In this document: positions 8,181 to 15,330 of the stretch, in pieces
Layout: every line of letters starts with the position of its first letter
Position numbering within the stretch: position 1 is the first letter of the stretch
NCBI GenBank assembly: GCA_964482515.1
Contig: CAYZXT010000009.1
Coordinates: forward strand, 27,261 to 91,260
Length of the DNA: 64,000 bases
Direction: 5' to 3'
From: CAYZXT01 sp964482515
Lineage (GTDB): Bacteria; Elusimicrobiota; Elusimicrobia; FEN-1173
The notes under the pieces: model-generated
What the model saw: only the letters and a program-made list of their open reading frames with translations
The model's database searches: none
Told to the model about the DNA's origin: nothing
Made by a program: the position numbers and the translations under genes

Positions 8181-10967
8181 TTGCCTTTAAGTTGGAATGA
8201 GATTCGTCATCGAGCTATTGGATTTTCACGCGAATGGGCAACGGCTGTGCGTGAAAGATCGGAATCCCAAACTTTTTGGAATGAATTTTTCCTGGTCTTT
8301 GGCTTCCCGCGGAAGAAAGTCGCCCTCTTTGAGGAACCAGTAAAGAAGTTGTCTGGGGAATATGGGTATATCGATCTCATCTGGCCGGGAACGTTGTTGG
8401 TTGAACATAAGAGTTTCGGTCAAGACTTAAGCAAGGCTGAGTCTCAAGCTTTCCGCTATGCCAGGAGTTTGAACCAAGAGGATTCTCCCCGCTACATCAT
8501 CGTTTCGGATTTCGCCCGCATCTCTCTCCACGATTTGGAAGAGGACAAAAGTATTACCTTTCCACTGACTGACTTTCATAAACACATCCACGACTTCGCA
8601 TTTATGTCCGGGTATCAGCAGCATACCTTTCAAGATCAAGATCCTATCAATATCGAAGCCGTCGAAATCATGGGTAAACTCCATGATGTTCTTGGGGACG
8701 GTGGCTACAGCGGCCATAAACTGGAGCGGTTTCTAGTCCGCATTCTTTTTTGCCTCTTCGCAGAGGATACGGGTATTTTCGAACGTGAGGAATTTCACTT
8801 CTTTATACGGAACAGCACCTCCGAGGATGGCTCAGATTTAGGGAACCATCTTGCCCGACTGTTTGACGTCCTAAACACACCAAAAGAAAAACGCCAAAAG
8901 AACCTCGATGAATCCCTTGCAGATTTACCTTATGTAAATGGGGAACTGTTCGCGGAGAACCTTGGTTTCGCGGACTTCAATAGCGATATGCGCAATGCGC
9001 TTTTGGCCTGCACGCGGTTTGATTGGTCCAAGATATCTCCAGCCATCTTCGGCTCTCTATTCCAAGCGGTAATGGAACCGAAAGAGCGCCGCCAAATCGG
9101 AGCACACTATACCAGCGAGAGGGATATATTGAAAGTTGTTCGGAGTCTATTTCTTGATGATCTCCGCGTAGAATTTGAGGGTATCAAGAGATCCACTGGT
9201 CAAAGTCGTAAATCTGGATTGAAACGCTTCCATGAAAAAATCTGCGCTTTACGTTTTCTTGATCCGGCCTGTGGTTGCGGTAATTTTCTTGTTATTACCT
9301 ACCGTGAACTCCGTGAATTGGAATTGGAAACATTACGGGAGTTGCATCTTACAGGCACCGGTGAGGCAAAAGGATTCCAGCAGGAATTAACGCTTGAGGA
9401 AGTAAACAGACTATCACTTGTTGATGTGGACCAACTATACGGCATTGAATTGAAGGAATGGCCCGTAAGAATCGCCGAAGTGGCTCTTTGGTTAATGGAT
9501 CATCAAATGAACATCAAGGTTTCCGAGACCTTCGGCCAATTGTATCAAAGGCTTCCTCTGAAGAAACGTCCCAACATCGTGCAAGGTAACGCTTTACGAA
9601 TGGATTGGAAAGAAGTCATTCCCCCAGAGAAATGCAGTTACATCCTTGGGAACCCGCCATTTGTGGGGGCCATGTATATGGAGCCAGAGCAACGGCACGA
9701 TATGCTGCTTGCAGCGAATAATTTAAATGGTGTTGGTGTTTTGGATTATGTTTCGGCATGGTATTTTGTCGCTTCGGGCTATGTAACGGGGACAAAAATA
9801 AGAGTTGGTTTTGTTTCAACCAACTCGATTACACAAGGCGAGCAGGCGGGAATTTTATGGTCTGAACTGTTTAATCGGGGAGTGAAGATTCATTTTGCAC
9901 ATCGGCCATTCGCCTGGGATAGTGAGGCCAGAGGAAAGGCTCATGTTCACGTTGTGATAATAGGATTTGGTGTTTTCGACATCCCGGCAAAAATAATATT
10001 TGATTATGATGCTAATCCCGGGAAACCAATCTTGTCGCAGGTTCGTAATATTAATCCTTATTTAGTTGAGGGCATGGACATTTGCATTCGTAATCGAAGT
10101 GAGCCGATTTGTAATGTTCCCAAAATGGCTTGGGGAAGCCAGCCTCGGGATGGGGGAAATTTCCTGATGAGTTCCGAGGGAAAAAAGGATCTATTACGTA
10201 AGGAACCTGCTGCAATAAAATGGATTAGACCATTCATGGGGGCTGAAGAGTTTTTAAATGGCGTAGAACGATGGTGCCTTTGGTTGGTGGGTATTCAGCC
10301 GCAAGAACTTAACAGCCTTGTTGAAGTCAAAAATAGAGTTGAAGGTGTAAAGCAAATGCGTCTTTCTAGTAAAGCGGAAGCGACCCGAAAAAAAGCGAGC
10401 ACACCAACATTATTTGCCCAAATTGCACAGCCAAACTCTGATTATCTTCTGGTCCCATTGGTAAGTTCTGAACGCCGTTCAATTATTCCATTTGGCTTCA
10501 TGTCCAAAGAGGTTATTGCCAGCAATCTTTGTTGCATAGTTTCGGATGCTACGCCATATCATTTCGGAATACTCTCATCGTCTATGCATATGGCCTGGGT
10601 TCGTCAGATTTGTGGTAGGCTCGAATCTCGTTACAGGTATTCAAAGGATATCGTCTACAACAATTACCCTTGGCCGCAAAATCCGACGGACAAACAGAAA
10701 GTCGCGGTGGAAGAGGCGGCGCAAAACGTCTTGGACGTCCGAAAGGAATATTCAAAATCCACGTTGGCCGATCTTTACGATCCACTGTCCATGCCGCCGA
10801 AGCTTGTCAAGGCTCACGCGAACTTAGACCGGGTTGTTGACCTTTGCTATCGCAAGGAATCGTTCACCAGCGAACGCCAGCGCGTGGAATATCTTTTCAA
10901 TTTATATGAGCGATTGACCGAACCGTTGGTTGCTATGTCTAGTCGGAAAAAGCGAACCAAGACTTAG
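8181..10967 (+). CDS. MmeI-like type IIL restriction-modification enzyme (nuclease, methyltransferase and TRD in one chain)
   Basis: This 928-residue protein starts at TTG 8181 with AGGAGG five bases upstream. The N-terminal nuclease keeps the MmeI pattern D-X9-E-X-K (D65, E75, K77 in YIDLIWPGTLLVEHKS). A helical spacer follows, then a gamma-class N6-adenine methyltransferase with IGAHYTSERDI (motif X region), DPACGCGNF (motif I, near 360) and NPPF (motif IV, near 490). The last 350 residues are the target-recognition and C-terminal parts, including RYRYSKDIVYNNYPWP. Such enzymes methylate one strand of an asymmetric site and cut about 20 bp away. All key residues are present, so it looks active. 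Its AT-rich codon use differs strongly from the flanking core genes, a sign of recent acquisition. The target sequence cannot be predicted here. Confidence 0.92.
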   Translation: MPLSWNEIRHRAIGFSREWATAVRERSESQTFWNEFFLVFGFPRKKVALFEEPVKKLSGEYGYIDLIWPGTLLVEHKSFGQDLSKAESQAFRYARSLNQEDSPRYIIVSDFARISLHDLEEDKSITFPLTDFHKHIHDFAFMSGYQQHTFQDQDPINIEAVEIMGKLHDVLGDGGYSGHKLERFLVRILFCLFAEDTGIFEREEFHFFIRNSTSEDGSDLGNHLARLFDVLNTPKEKRQKNLDESLADLPYVNGELFAENLGFADFNSDMRNALLACTRFDWSKISPAIFGSLFQAVMEPKERRQIGAHYTSERDILKVVRSLFLDDLRVEFEGIKRSTGQSRKSGLKRFHEKICALRFLDPACGCGNFLVITYRELRELELETLRELHLTGTGEAKGFQQELTLEEVNRLSLVDVDQLYGIELKEWPVRIAEVALWLMDHQMNIKVSETFGQLYQRLPLKKRPNIVQGNALRMDWKEVIPPEKCSYILGNPPFVGAMYMEPEQRHDMLLAANNLNGVGVLDYVSAWYFVASGYVTGTKIRVGFVSTNSITQGEQAGILWSELFNRGVKIHFAHRPFAWDSEARGKAHVHVVIIGFGVFDIPAKIIFDYDANPGKPILSQVRNINPYLVEGMDICIRNRSEPICNVPKMAWGSQPRDGGNFLMSSEGKKDLLRKEPAAIKWIRPFMGAEEFLNGVERWCLWLVGIQPQELNSLVEVKNRVEGVKQMRLSSKAEATRKKASTPTLFAQIAQPNSDYLLVPLVSSERRSIIPFGFMSKEVIASNLCCIVSDATPYHFGILSSSMHMAWVRQICGRLESRYRYSKDIVYNNYPWPQNPTDKQKVAVEEAAQNVLDVRKEYSKSTLADLYDPLSMPPKLVKAHANLDRVVDLCYRKESFTSERQRVEYLFNLYERLTEPLVAMSSRKKRTKT

Positions 10968-11002
10968 ATCAAAAAGGTGTTTTTATGAAAAAGAAACCGG
11001 TA

Positions 11003-11025
11003 CCGGAGTTGACAGATTGACAATC
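11003..11025 (+). repeat. Double TTGACA element, copy 1
   Basis: CCGGAGTTGACA-GA-TTGACAATC. The same 23-bp block recurs at 12135-12157 with only the two central bases changed. It precedes the small ORF and toxin-antitoxin pair here and the DUF1016-SNase gene there. The two TTGACA boxes look like -35 elements or operator half-sites. Confidence 0.6.
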
Positions 11026-11066
11026 AGGTTCAGTACTAGATTTGATTTGTTGAAGGAGCCCCCGCA

Positions 11067-11213
11067 ATGAAAACCAAAAAGCCCCTCTGCCAAGCCATCA
11101 ACACGAAAGGGAAGAAGTGCATTGTCCCTGCCGTGCCCGGCAGCAAATTCTCACCTTCCTACAGACAGGTGCCACGGCTAGCGCCGACGGGTTTCCGACA
11201 TAAGAAGAAATAA
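11067..11213 (+). CDS. Small basic ORF (48 aa), hypothetical
   Basis: ATG 11067 follows AAGGAG by eight bases and opens a frame of 48 residues, rich in Lys, Pro and Arg, starting MKTKKPLCQAINTKGKKC and ending in RHKKK. Two cysteines are present (C8 and C18). The second half of the frame is built from dispersed CTAGCG repeat copy 3, which encodes RQVPRLAPTG. It may be a real small protein whose tail was rewritten by the repeat, or a decayed gene. It stands between the MmeI-like gene and a toxin-antitoxin pair. Confidence 0.4.
   Translation: MKTKKPLCQAINTKGKKCIVPAVPGSKFSPSYRQVPRLAPTGFRHKKK
11161..11191 (+). repeat. Dispersed CTAGCG repeat, copy 3
   Basis: ACAGACAGGTGCCACGGCTA followed by GCGCCGACGGG. 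It is in frame inside the 48-aa ORF and resembles copy 4 at 12806, which has the same CAGGTGCC lead-in. Confidence 0.7.
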
Positions 11214-11359
11214 CTGTCCTTTTCTCCCGTTATTCCCAGCCCGTTTCCCTAAAACTTCAGATTAAATCCCGCTAAGCTCCAGATTCTTCCTCTATGATGA
11301 GGTGAGATATGGTTCTTGATGGTCGTTCACATATATGTTAACCTTGAGGAGATGGCGGC

Positions 11360-11782
11360 GTGAGCACTCATTCTGAGAAGCGGAATTGCGTGCTTTATTC
11401 CGGCCGGTTCTATTCGGCCGAATGGTATTACAGGGAGGACGGCGGGATGCCGGCTCTCGAATATTATCGGGAACTCCCTATCCATGATCGAGTGCGGCTA
11501 TTACAGATCATTAAGCACCTGTGCGACGCTCCCTACGGGACAATCCTTCCCGTGACGCTTTACAGGATCGAAGATCGGGAAAACAAGATTTACGCGTTTA
11601 AGCCGAGGGACGAGCGATTCTTCAGTTTTACGATGGAGGGCGCAAGGGTCATCGTTACGAACGCTTACCGCAAGCATTCACAACAGATGACCAAGGCGGA
11701 TCTGGAGTCCTTGAAAACAGCTGTTCGCTATCGGAACGATTATTTGAGGCGCCTGAAAGAGGGGACATATTATGAAGGCTAA
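11360..11782 (+). CDS. RelE/HigB-like toxin (phage Gp49-like family)
   Basis: This 140-residue protein starts at GTG 11360 behind GAGGAGA. EYYRELPIHDRVRLLQIIKHLCDAPYG and IYAFKPRDERFFSFTMEGARVIVTNAYRKHSQQM fit the Gp49/RelE fold, in which ribosome-dependent mRNA interferases hold basic residues in the last strands. It overlaps the following HTH gene by 11 bp. The order toxin then antitoxin is typical of HigBA systems. Function is by family; residues for mRNA cleavage are not certain. Confidence 0.8.
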   Translation: MSTHSEKRNCVLYSGRFYSAEWYYREDGGMPALEYYRELPIHDRVRLLQIIKHLCDAPYGTILPVTLYRIEDRENKIYAFKPRDERFFSFTMEGARVIVTNAYRKHSQQMTKADLESLKTAVRYRNDYLRRLKEGTYYEG

Positions 11783-12122
11783 AAAGAAAATCAAAAAGGC
11801 AAAGAGCACCTTTGATCGGGAAATGGAAAACCCGGAATTCAGGAATCTTTTCGAGGAATCTTGGCCCGCCTTCCAAGTGGAAGTCCAGCTGCTGAAAGCC
11901 TTGGAAGGCAAGCAATGGTCCTATTCCGACCTCGCGAAGGTATTGCACACGCAGAAGAGCGCCATTTCGCGCGACCTGAAAGGCGGCGGCATTCGGTCTG
12001 CTTCCATCACGCGGATCGCGAAGATGGCGGAAGCCCTGGGAATGAGATTTATCCCGTTCTGCGTCTCCGAGAAGAAGGCGAGGGAAATTCTTCCCGCTAT
12101 CAAGAAACTCCTGGCCGCGTAA
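11772..12122 (+). CDS. HTH (XRE-type) antitoxin
   Basis: This 116-residue protein has a lysine-rich N-terminus (MKAKKKIKKAK), then a helix-turn-helix around residues 45-100 (YSDLAKVLHTQKSAISRDLKG, ITRIAKMAEALGMRF). It overlaps the toxin gene and probably represses the pair by binding its own promoter, as HigA proteins do. The 23-bp double TTGACA element follows the stop codon by 12 bp and serves the next gene. Confidence 0.82.
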   Translation: MKAKKKIKKAKSTFDREMENPEFRNLFEESWPAFQVEVQLLKALEGKQWSYSDLAKVLHTQKSAISRDLKGGGIRSASITRIAKMAEALGMRFIPFCVSEKKAREILPAIKKLLAA

Positions 12123-12134
12123 TAGGGATTCGTG

Positions 12135-12157
12135 CCGGAGTTGACACGTTGACAATC
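12135..12157 (+). repeat. Double TTGACA element, copy 2
   Basis: CCGGAGTTGACA-CG-TTGACAATC matches 21 of 23 bases of the copy at 11003. It sits 31 bp before the ATG at 12189. A TACAAT box follows at 12177-12182, exactly six bases before that ATG; the spacing from the second TTGACA is 22, longer than ideal. Confidence 0.6.
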
Positions 12158-12188
12158 GACCAGCCTATTCTTTAAGTACAATACCTCC

Positions 12189-13232
12189 ATGCCGAAAGAA
12201 TCCATCCCCTCGGTCGCCCATCCCGCCTACGCCAAGCTCCGTTCCGCCGTCCACAAAACCCTCCTCCTCGGTCAGAAACAAATCGAACAAGCCAAAGTCC
12301 GTACCTACTACGAAACCGGAAAACACATCCAAGAACATATCGCCCGCTACGGTTCGCGCTCCGAGCATTACGGCGCTCAAGTGGTGGAGAAGCTTTCGGT
12401 TGATTTGGGGATTAGCACCCGGGTCTTGCGGCAGTGTGTGCAGTTCGCCCGGAACTTCAAGATTGTGAACGCGCGTTCACAATCTTTGCCGGCCCAATTG
12501 CCTTGGACGCATTACCGTCAACTGATGACCATTCCGGATGAGGACGCGCGGATTTCCCTGATGAAAAGGGCCGAGAAGTCCGAATGGAGCGAACGCCAGC
12601 TGGCGGAGAAGATCCGCCTTGAGGTGCGAGAAGCAAAGTCCCCGTCAACCAACGGCGGGCATAGTTCAATGGTAGAAAAGAAGTATCCCAAGCTCATTCC
12701 CAAGCGCGGCGAGCTTTACACGTACCGCCTCATTGCGCCGGAAGCGGTTGATGGCGAAGCGGGTCTGTGGATTGATTTGGGTTTCCAGGTGCGGCGCACC
12801 TTTCCACAAACAGGTGCCATGGCTAGCGCCAAGGGCGGACAGATCGTGGAATCCAAAAAGACGGGGGAAATCTATTCCGCGGTCCCGTCCAAGCGGACGG
12901 AGGCGGACTTGTTCACCTTCCAGGCGCCGGTGGAGCGGGTGGTGGACGGCGACACGCTGATCGTGAACGTCGACCTGGGGTTCGACACGGGCGTGCGGCA
13001 ATACCTGCGGTTGCGCGGCATCAATTGCCCGGAGCTGGACACGCCGGAGGGCAAGCGGGCCAAGGCCTTCGTGGAAAAGGAATTGGGGAAAGCGCGGCGG
13101 ATCATCCTGACGAGCTCCCGGTCCGACAAGTACGACCGCTACCTGGCGGACGTGTTTATTGAGTCCACCAACGGCGAACGATATCTGAACCAGGCGCTGC
13201 TGGACGAAGGCCTCGCGGTCCGGATGGAATAG
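12189..13232 (+). CDS. DUF1016 N-domain fused to a staphylococcal-nuclease (SNc) domain
   Basis: This is a 347-residue fusion. Residues about 15-150 are a DUF1016 N-terminal domain (YYETGKHIQEHI, LPWTHYRQLM, SEWSERQLAEKI), the same module that carries a PD-(D/E)XK nuclease in the gene at 5847. Residues 251-347 are a thermonuclease domain: VVDGDTL, LRLRGINCPE (arginine and glutamate of the active site) and DKYDRYLADV (second arginine). All three catalytic residues are kept. The linker (about residues 155-250) contains dispersed repeat copy 4, encoding QTGAMASAKG. An in-frame perfect palindrome encodes residues 91-100. The swap of one nuclease for another behind a shared N-domain suggests that the DUF1016 part provides targeting. 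No Shine-Dalgarno; TACAAT-N6-ATG suggests a leaderless message. Confidence 0.85.
   Translation: MPKESIPSVAHPAYAKLRSAVHKTLLLGQKQIEQAKVRTYYETGKHIQEHIARYGSRSEHYGAQVVEKLSVDLGISTRVLRQCVQFARNFKIVNARSQSLPAQLPWTHYRQLMTIPDEDARISLMKRAEKSEWSERQLAEKIRLEVREAKSPSTNGGHSSMVEKKYPKLIPKRGELYTYRLIAPEAVDGEAGLWIDLGFQVRRTFPQTGAMASAKGGQIVESKKTGEIYSAVPSKRTEADLFTFQAPVERVVDGDTLIVNVDLGFDTGVRQYLRLRGINCPELDTPEGKRAKAFVEKELGKARRIILTSSRSDKYDRYLADVFIESTNGERYLNQALLDEGLAVRME
12459..12486. repeat. In-frame perfect 28-bp palindrome in the DUF1016-SNase gene
   Basis: AAGATTGTGAACGC and its exact complement, with no spacer. It encodes KIVNARSQSL (residues 91-100), just before LPWTHY, the equivalent of GWSHF in the YhcG-type gene. 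The ATTGTG...CACAAT outer part is shared with the palindromes at 5780, 6066 and 6174. Confidence 0.8.
12806..12836 (+). repeat. Dispersed CTAGCG repeat, copy 4
   Basis: ACAAACAGGTGCCATGGCTA followed by GCGCCAAGGGC, in frame within the linker of the DUF1016-SNase fusion. Confidence 0.7.
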
Positions 13233-13233
13233 C

Positions 13234-13291
13234 CCTCCCAATCTTCATCCCTCCTTCAGTCGTTCTTCAGACTTAAAAAGTAATCTCTCCT
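13234..13291 (+). repeat. ORF6N upstream block, copy 1
   Basis: This 58-bp block aligns without gaps to 15273-15330 (48 of 58 identical by eye; shared parts include CCTCCCAATCTTCATCC, TCTTCAGA and AAAAAGTAA). One precedes the intact ORF6N gene and the other abuts the ORF6N remnant, so both are inherited upstream regions of a duplicated cassette. Confidence 0.65.
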
Positions 13292-13325
13292 CCATGAATT
13301 GTGCATGATGAATGGGAGGACTAGA

Positions 13326-13348
13326 GGTGGTCGCAAATTGCGACCGCC
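13326..13348. promoter_or_regulatory. Palindrome upstream of ORF6N gene
   Basis: GGTGGTCGCAA, central A, TTGCGACCGCC: 11-base arms with one mismatch. Its core GGTCGCAA-A-TTGCGACC matches the in-frame palindrome inside the gene (GGTCACAA-T-TTGTGACC) except for one symmetric base pair. A gene-specific operator is inferred. Confidence 0.6.
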
Positions 13349-13376
13349 TTCGACCACTCAAATTCTTGGAGGTTTT

Positions 13377-13904
13377 ATGCGAGCTGTAATGAAAACCGAA
13401 CACATTCAATCGATGATATTCCTGATTCGCGGGCGCAAGGTCATGTTGGACCGTGATTTGGCGGCGCTTTATGGCATTGCCACAAAGGTCCTTAAGCAGG
13501 CTGTTAAGCGGAATCATTTGCGATTCCCGGAGGATTTCATGTTTGAACTGTCTGCGGAAGAGCAGTCAAATTGGAGGTCACAATTTGTGACCTCCAATTC
13601 TTCCCTGAATAAGGGACTCCGGTGGCGTTCAATGGCATTCACTGAGTATGGTGTGGCCATGCTTTCCGGCGTTCTGAAAAGTGAAAGGGCCGTTCAGGTT
13701 AATATCGCCATCGTTCGGGCATTTATCGACATGCGGCGGATGATTTCGGAAACACGAGGGTTGGCGGAGAAATTGGCGGAGCATGAGAAAAAGATCGGGG
13801 GACTGGCGAACGATGTCCGGCATATGTTCGACCTGCTACAGCCGTTGCTGGATGGACCCACTAAAAAACCCGGGAAGATCGGGTTCGGAATGCGACAGAT
13901 TTAG
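13377..13904 (+). CDS. ORF6N-domain protein
   Basis: This is a 175-residue protein. ATG 13377 is preceded by GGAGG four bases away; open frame continues further upstream but without a better start. The N-terminal ORF6N domain has IRGRKVMLDRDLAALYGI, KQAVKRNHLRFPEDFMFEL and MAFTEYGVAMLSGVL; the C-terminal third is coiled-coil-like (LAEKLAEHEKKIGGLANDV). ORF6N domains occur in phage antirepressor-type and accessory genes and are thought to bind DNA. Residues 65-74 (NWRSQFVTSN) are encoded by an in-frame palindrome. The end overlaps the convergent exonuclease gene by 4 bp. Confidence 0.85.
   Translation: MRAVMKTEHIQSMIFLIRGRKVMLDRDLAALYGIATKVLKQAVKRNHLRFPEDFMFELSAEEQSNWRSQFVTSNSSLNKGLRWRSMAFTEYGVAMLSGVLKSERAVQVNIAIVRAFIDMRRMISETRGLAEKLAEHEKKIGGLANDVRHMFDLLQPLLDGPTKKPGKIGFGMRQI
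13569..13599. repeat. In-frame 31-bp palindrome in ORF6N gene
   Basis: Perfect 15-base arms (AATTGGAGGTCACAA and complement) around a single T. It begins on a codon boundary at residue 65, the same alignment position as the 31-bp palindrome in the ORF6N remnant (15380-15410), although the two sequences are unrelated. Confidence 0.85.
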
Positions 13905-14560
13905 CGGGCGATGAGGGCGTTGTACGCCCGGATGGCGGCGTAGGCGTCGTTGGCGGCGTAGAGGAGTTGCAGTTCGCTGAGGATCGGGAGCCCCCAGTTG
14001 GACGTGCCCTGCTTTTTGGATTTGAGGAAGCGTTGTTTGAAGAGCAGCGCGATGCCCACCTTGGAGCCCACGCCGCGGCCGAAGCCCTTTTCGGCGAAGA
14101 GCGTTTCGAGGTCCACCACGCCGTGGGGCTCGACGCGCAGTTTCTTGCGGATGCGCGACAGGTCGTCCCCCAGGCCGAAACCCACTTTTTTGAGGCTCTT
14201 AAAAGAGATGAGTTCGGCGGCGGCCTGGCGGCATTCCGGCTGGTTCAGCATGAACACGTAGCCGCGCGTGGCGGTGGCGAACTGGACGACGTGGGGGCCG
14301 GTGGAGACCTGTCCTTTATGGAAGGTGGGTTTGGATTCGGTGTCGAAGCCCACCACGCTTTCGGCCGCGAGCTCCTTGAACGCCCGCTGCGCGAGGGCCG
14401 GCGTGTTCACCGCGAGGATGTCCCCGCGGCGCAGGGCGTGGAACGGCGGAAGGGCCGCCATTTCCTCGCGCGTGGGCCAGTGGGCCGGGCGCTGGCGGTT
14501 CGGGACGCGCGGCGGCGCGGAGGGTTTGAACAGTTTTTTGAGCCAGCGGCGGATGACCAA
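13901..14560 (-). CDS. RNase D-like 3'-5' exonuclease domain protein
   Basis: This 219-residue DEDD-superfamily exonuclease shows motif Exo I VVGFDTES (D and E), Exo II VGFGLGDDLSRI and Exo III YAANDAYAAIRAYN (Y and D of the DEDDy type). The N-terminal 60 residues are basic and unassigned. It lacks HRDC domains, so it is shorter than true RNase D (about 370 residues). Role in RNA or DNA 3' trimming is by family only. The likely start is TTG 14560, just after the upstream lipoprotein-like gene, with no strong ribosome site; the two genes probably form an operon. Confidence 0.82.
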   Translation of the reverse strand: MVIRRWLKKLFKPSAPPRVPNRQRPAHWPTREEMAALPPFHALRRGDILAVNTPALAQRAFKELAAESVVGFDTESKPTFHKGQVSTGPHVVQFATATRGYVFMLNQPECRQAAAELISFKSLKKVGFGLGDDLSRIRKKLRVEPHGVVDLETLFAEKGFGRGVGSKVGIALLFKQRFLKSKKQGTSNWGLPILSELQLLYAANDAYAAIRAYNALIAR

Positions 14561-14566
14561 GGGGGA

Positions 14567-15202
14567 TTACGGTTTCCGGAACAGCGAGGCGTCCACCGGG
14601 CCGGGGGTGAACTCGACGGCTTCCTCGGTCCGCCGGAAGACGGTGGTGTTGGCCTGGGAGGAGTGCAAAACGATTTCGGCCTTCAGGACCGCGCCCGTCT
14701 CGGCGTCCACCCAGGCGTCGACGCTGCGCACGGAGTCCGGCAATTTCACCTTGGCGTGGTAGCGCCGGGCCTTGCGGCCCGCCACTGTTTCGGTCTCGCC
14801 CGCCTCGCCGGTGTAGGCCTTCCGCCAGAAGCGGATCTCGTGGAGCTCCGCCTCCGTGGGTTTGTGGGAATACTCGGAGGGCTCCGTGGCGTGCGCGCCG
14901 TCGGGCGAAGGGGCGTAGACGATCTTTTCGAACAGGGTCTCGCCGTCGAAGAACCGCGTCACCTTGTATTCGGCGGGGGGCGCCATGAAGCGGTCCTCCC
15001 GCGCGTCGGCCTCGGTGCGGAAGCGCTTCCCGTCGGTGTGGATCCTGACGCGCTCCGCGGTTTTCGTGCCGGCCGTTTCGTTCTCCCGGATGACCGTCCA
15101 GGTGCCGCTGAAGGGCGAGTCCTGGACGCGGCTGGGCGAGCATTTCTTGAGCAGGAAAGCGAAGGCGGCGACGGCGAGGACGGCCAGGAGCAGGTTCTTC
15201 AT
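14567..15202 (-). CDS. Membrane-anchored hypothetical protein
   Basis: This 211-residue protein starts with a hydrophobic anchor (KNLLLAVLAVAAFAFLL) followed by KKCS; a lipobox is not convincing. The rest is polar and beta-rich, with GTWTVIRENE and a DAWVDAETGAVLKAEIV stretch like outer-membrane lipoprotein-sorting or DUF-type beta sheets. No family is recognised. A promoter with TTGAAC, 17 bp, TACAAT ends exactly six bases before the ATG, so translation may be leaderless. Confidence 0.65.
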   Translation of the reverse strand: MKNLLLAVLAVAAFAFLLKKCSPSRVQDSPFSGTWTVIRENETAGTKTAERVRIHTDGKRFRTEADAREDRFMAPPAEYKVTRFFDGETLFEKIVYAPSPDGAHATEPSEYSHKPTEAELHEIRFWRKAYTGEAGETETVAGRKARRYHAKVKLPDSVRSVDAWVDAETGAVLKAEIVLHSSQANTTVFRRTEEAVEFTPGPVDASLFRKP

Positions 15203-15208
15203 GGCCTG

Positions 15209-15237
15209 ATTGTAAGAAACAACCGCCGCCGGTTCAA
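15209..15237 (-). promoter_or_regulatory. Sigma70-type promoter, apparently leaderless
   Basis: Read on the minus strand: TTGAAC, 17-bp spacer, TACAAT, then six bases and the ATG of the gene at 15202. With a normal transcription start about seven bases after the -10, the message begins at or next to the start codon. Confidence 0.65.
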
Positions 15238-15272
15238 GGGCGGAGATTCACCCGACCCGCTTCCGAGGCCTT

Positions 15273-15330
15273 CCTCCCAATCTTCATCCTCCCTCCCGCG
15301 GTTCTTCAGAATCAAAAAGTAACCTTTCCT
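15273..15330 (+). repeat. ORF6N upstream block, copy 2
   Basis: Gap-free match to 13234-13291. Here it joins directly to the middle of an ORF6N frame, so the start and first part of the gene are deleted. Confidence 0.65.

Noticed and set aside
10985..11020. 11-codon frame MKKKPVPELTD before the small ORF
   Set aside because: Too short and runs through the double TTGACA element; more likely part of a promoter region.
13299..13376. Upstream extension of the ORF6N frame
   Set aside because: It would translate through the upstream palindrome with a low-quality N-terminus, while GGAGG precedes the ATG at 13377.
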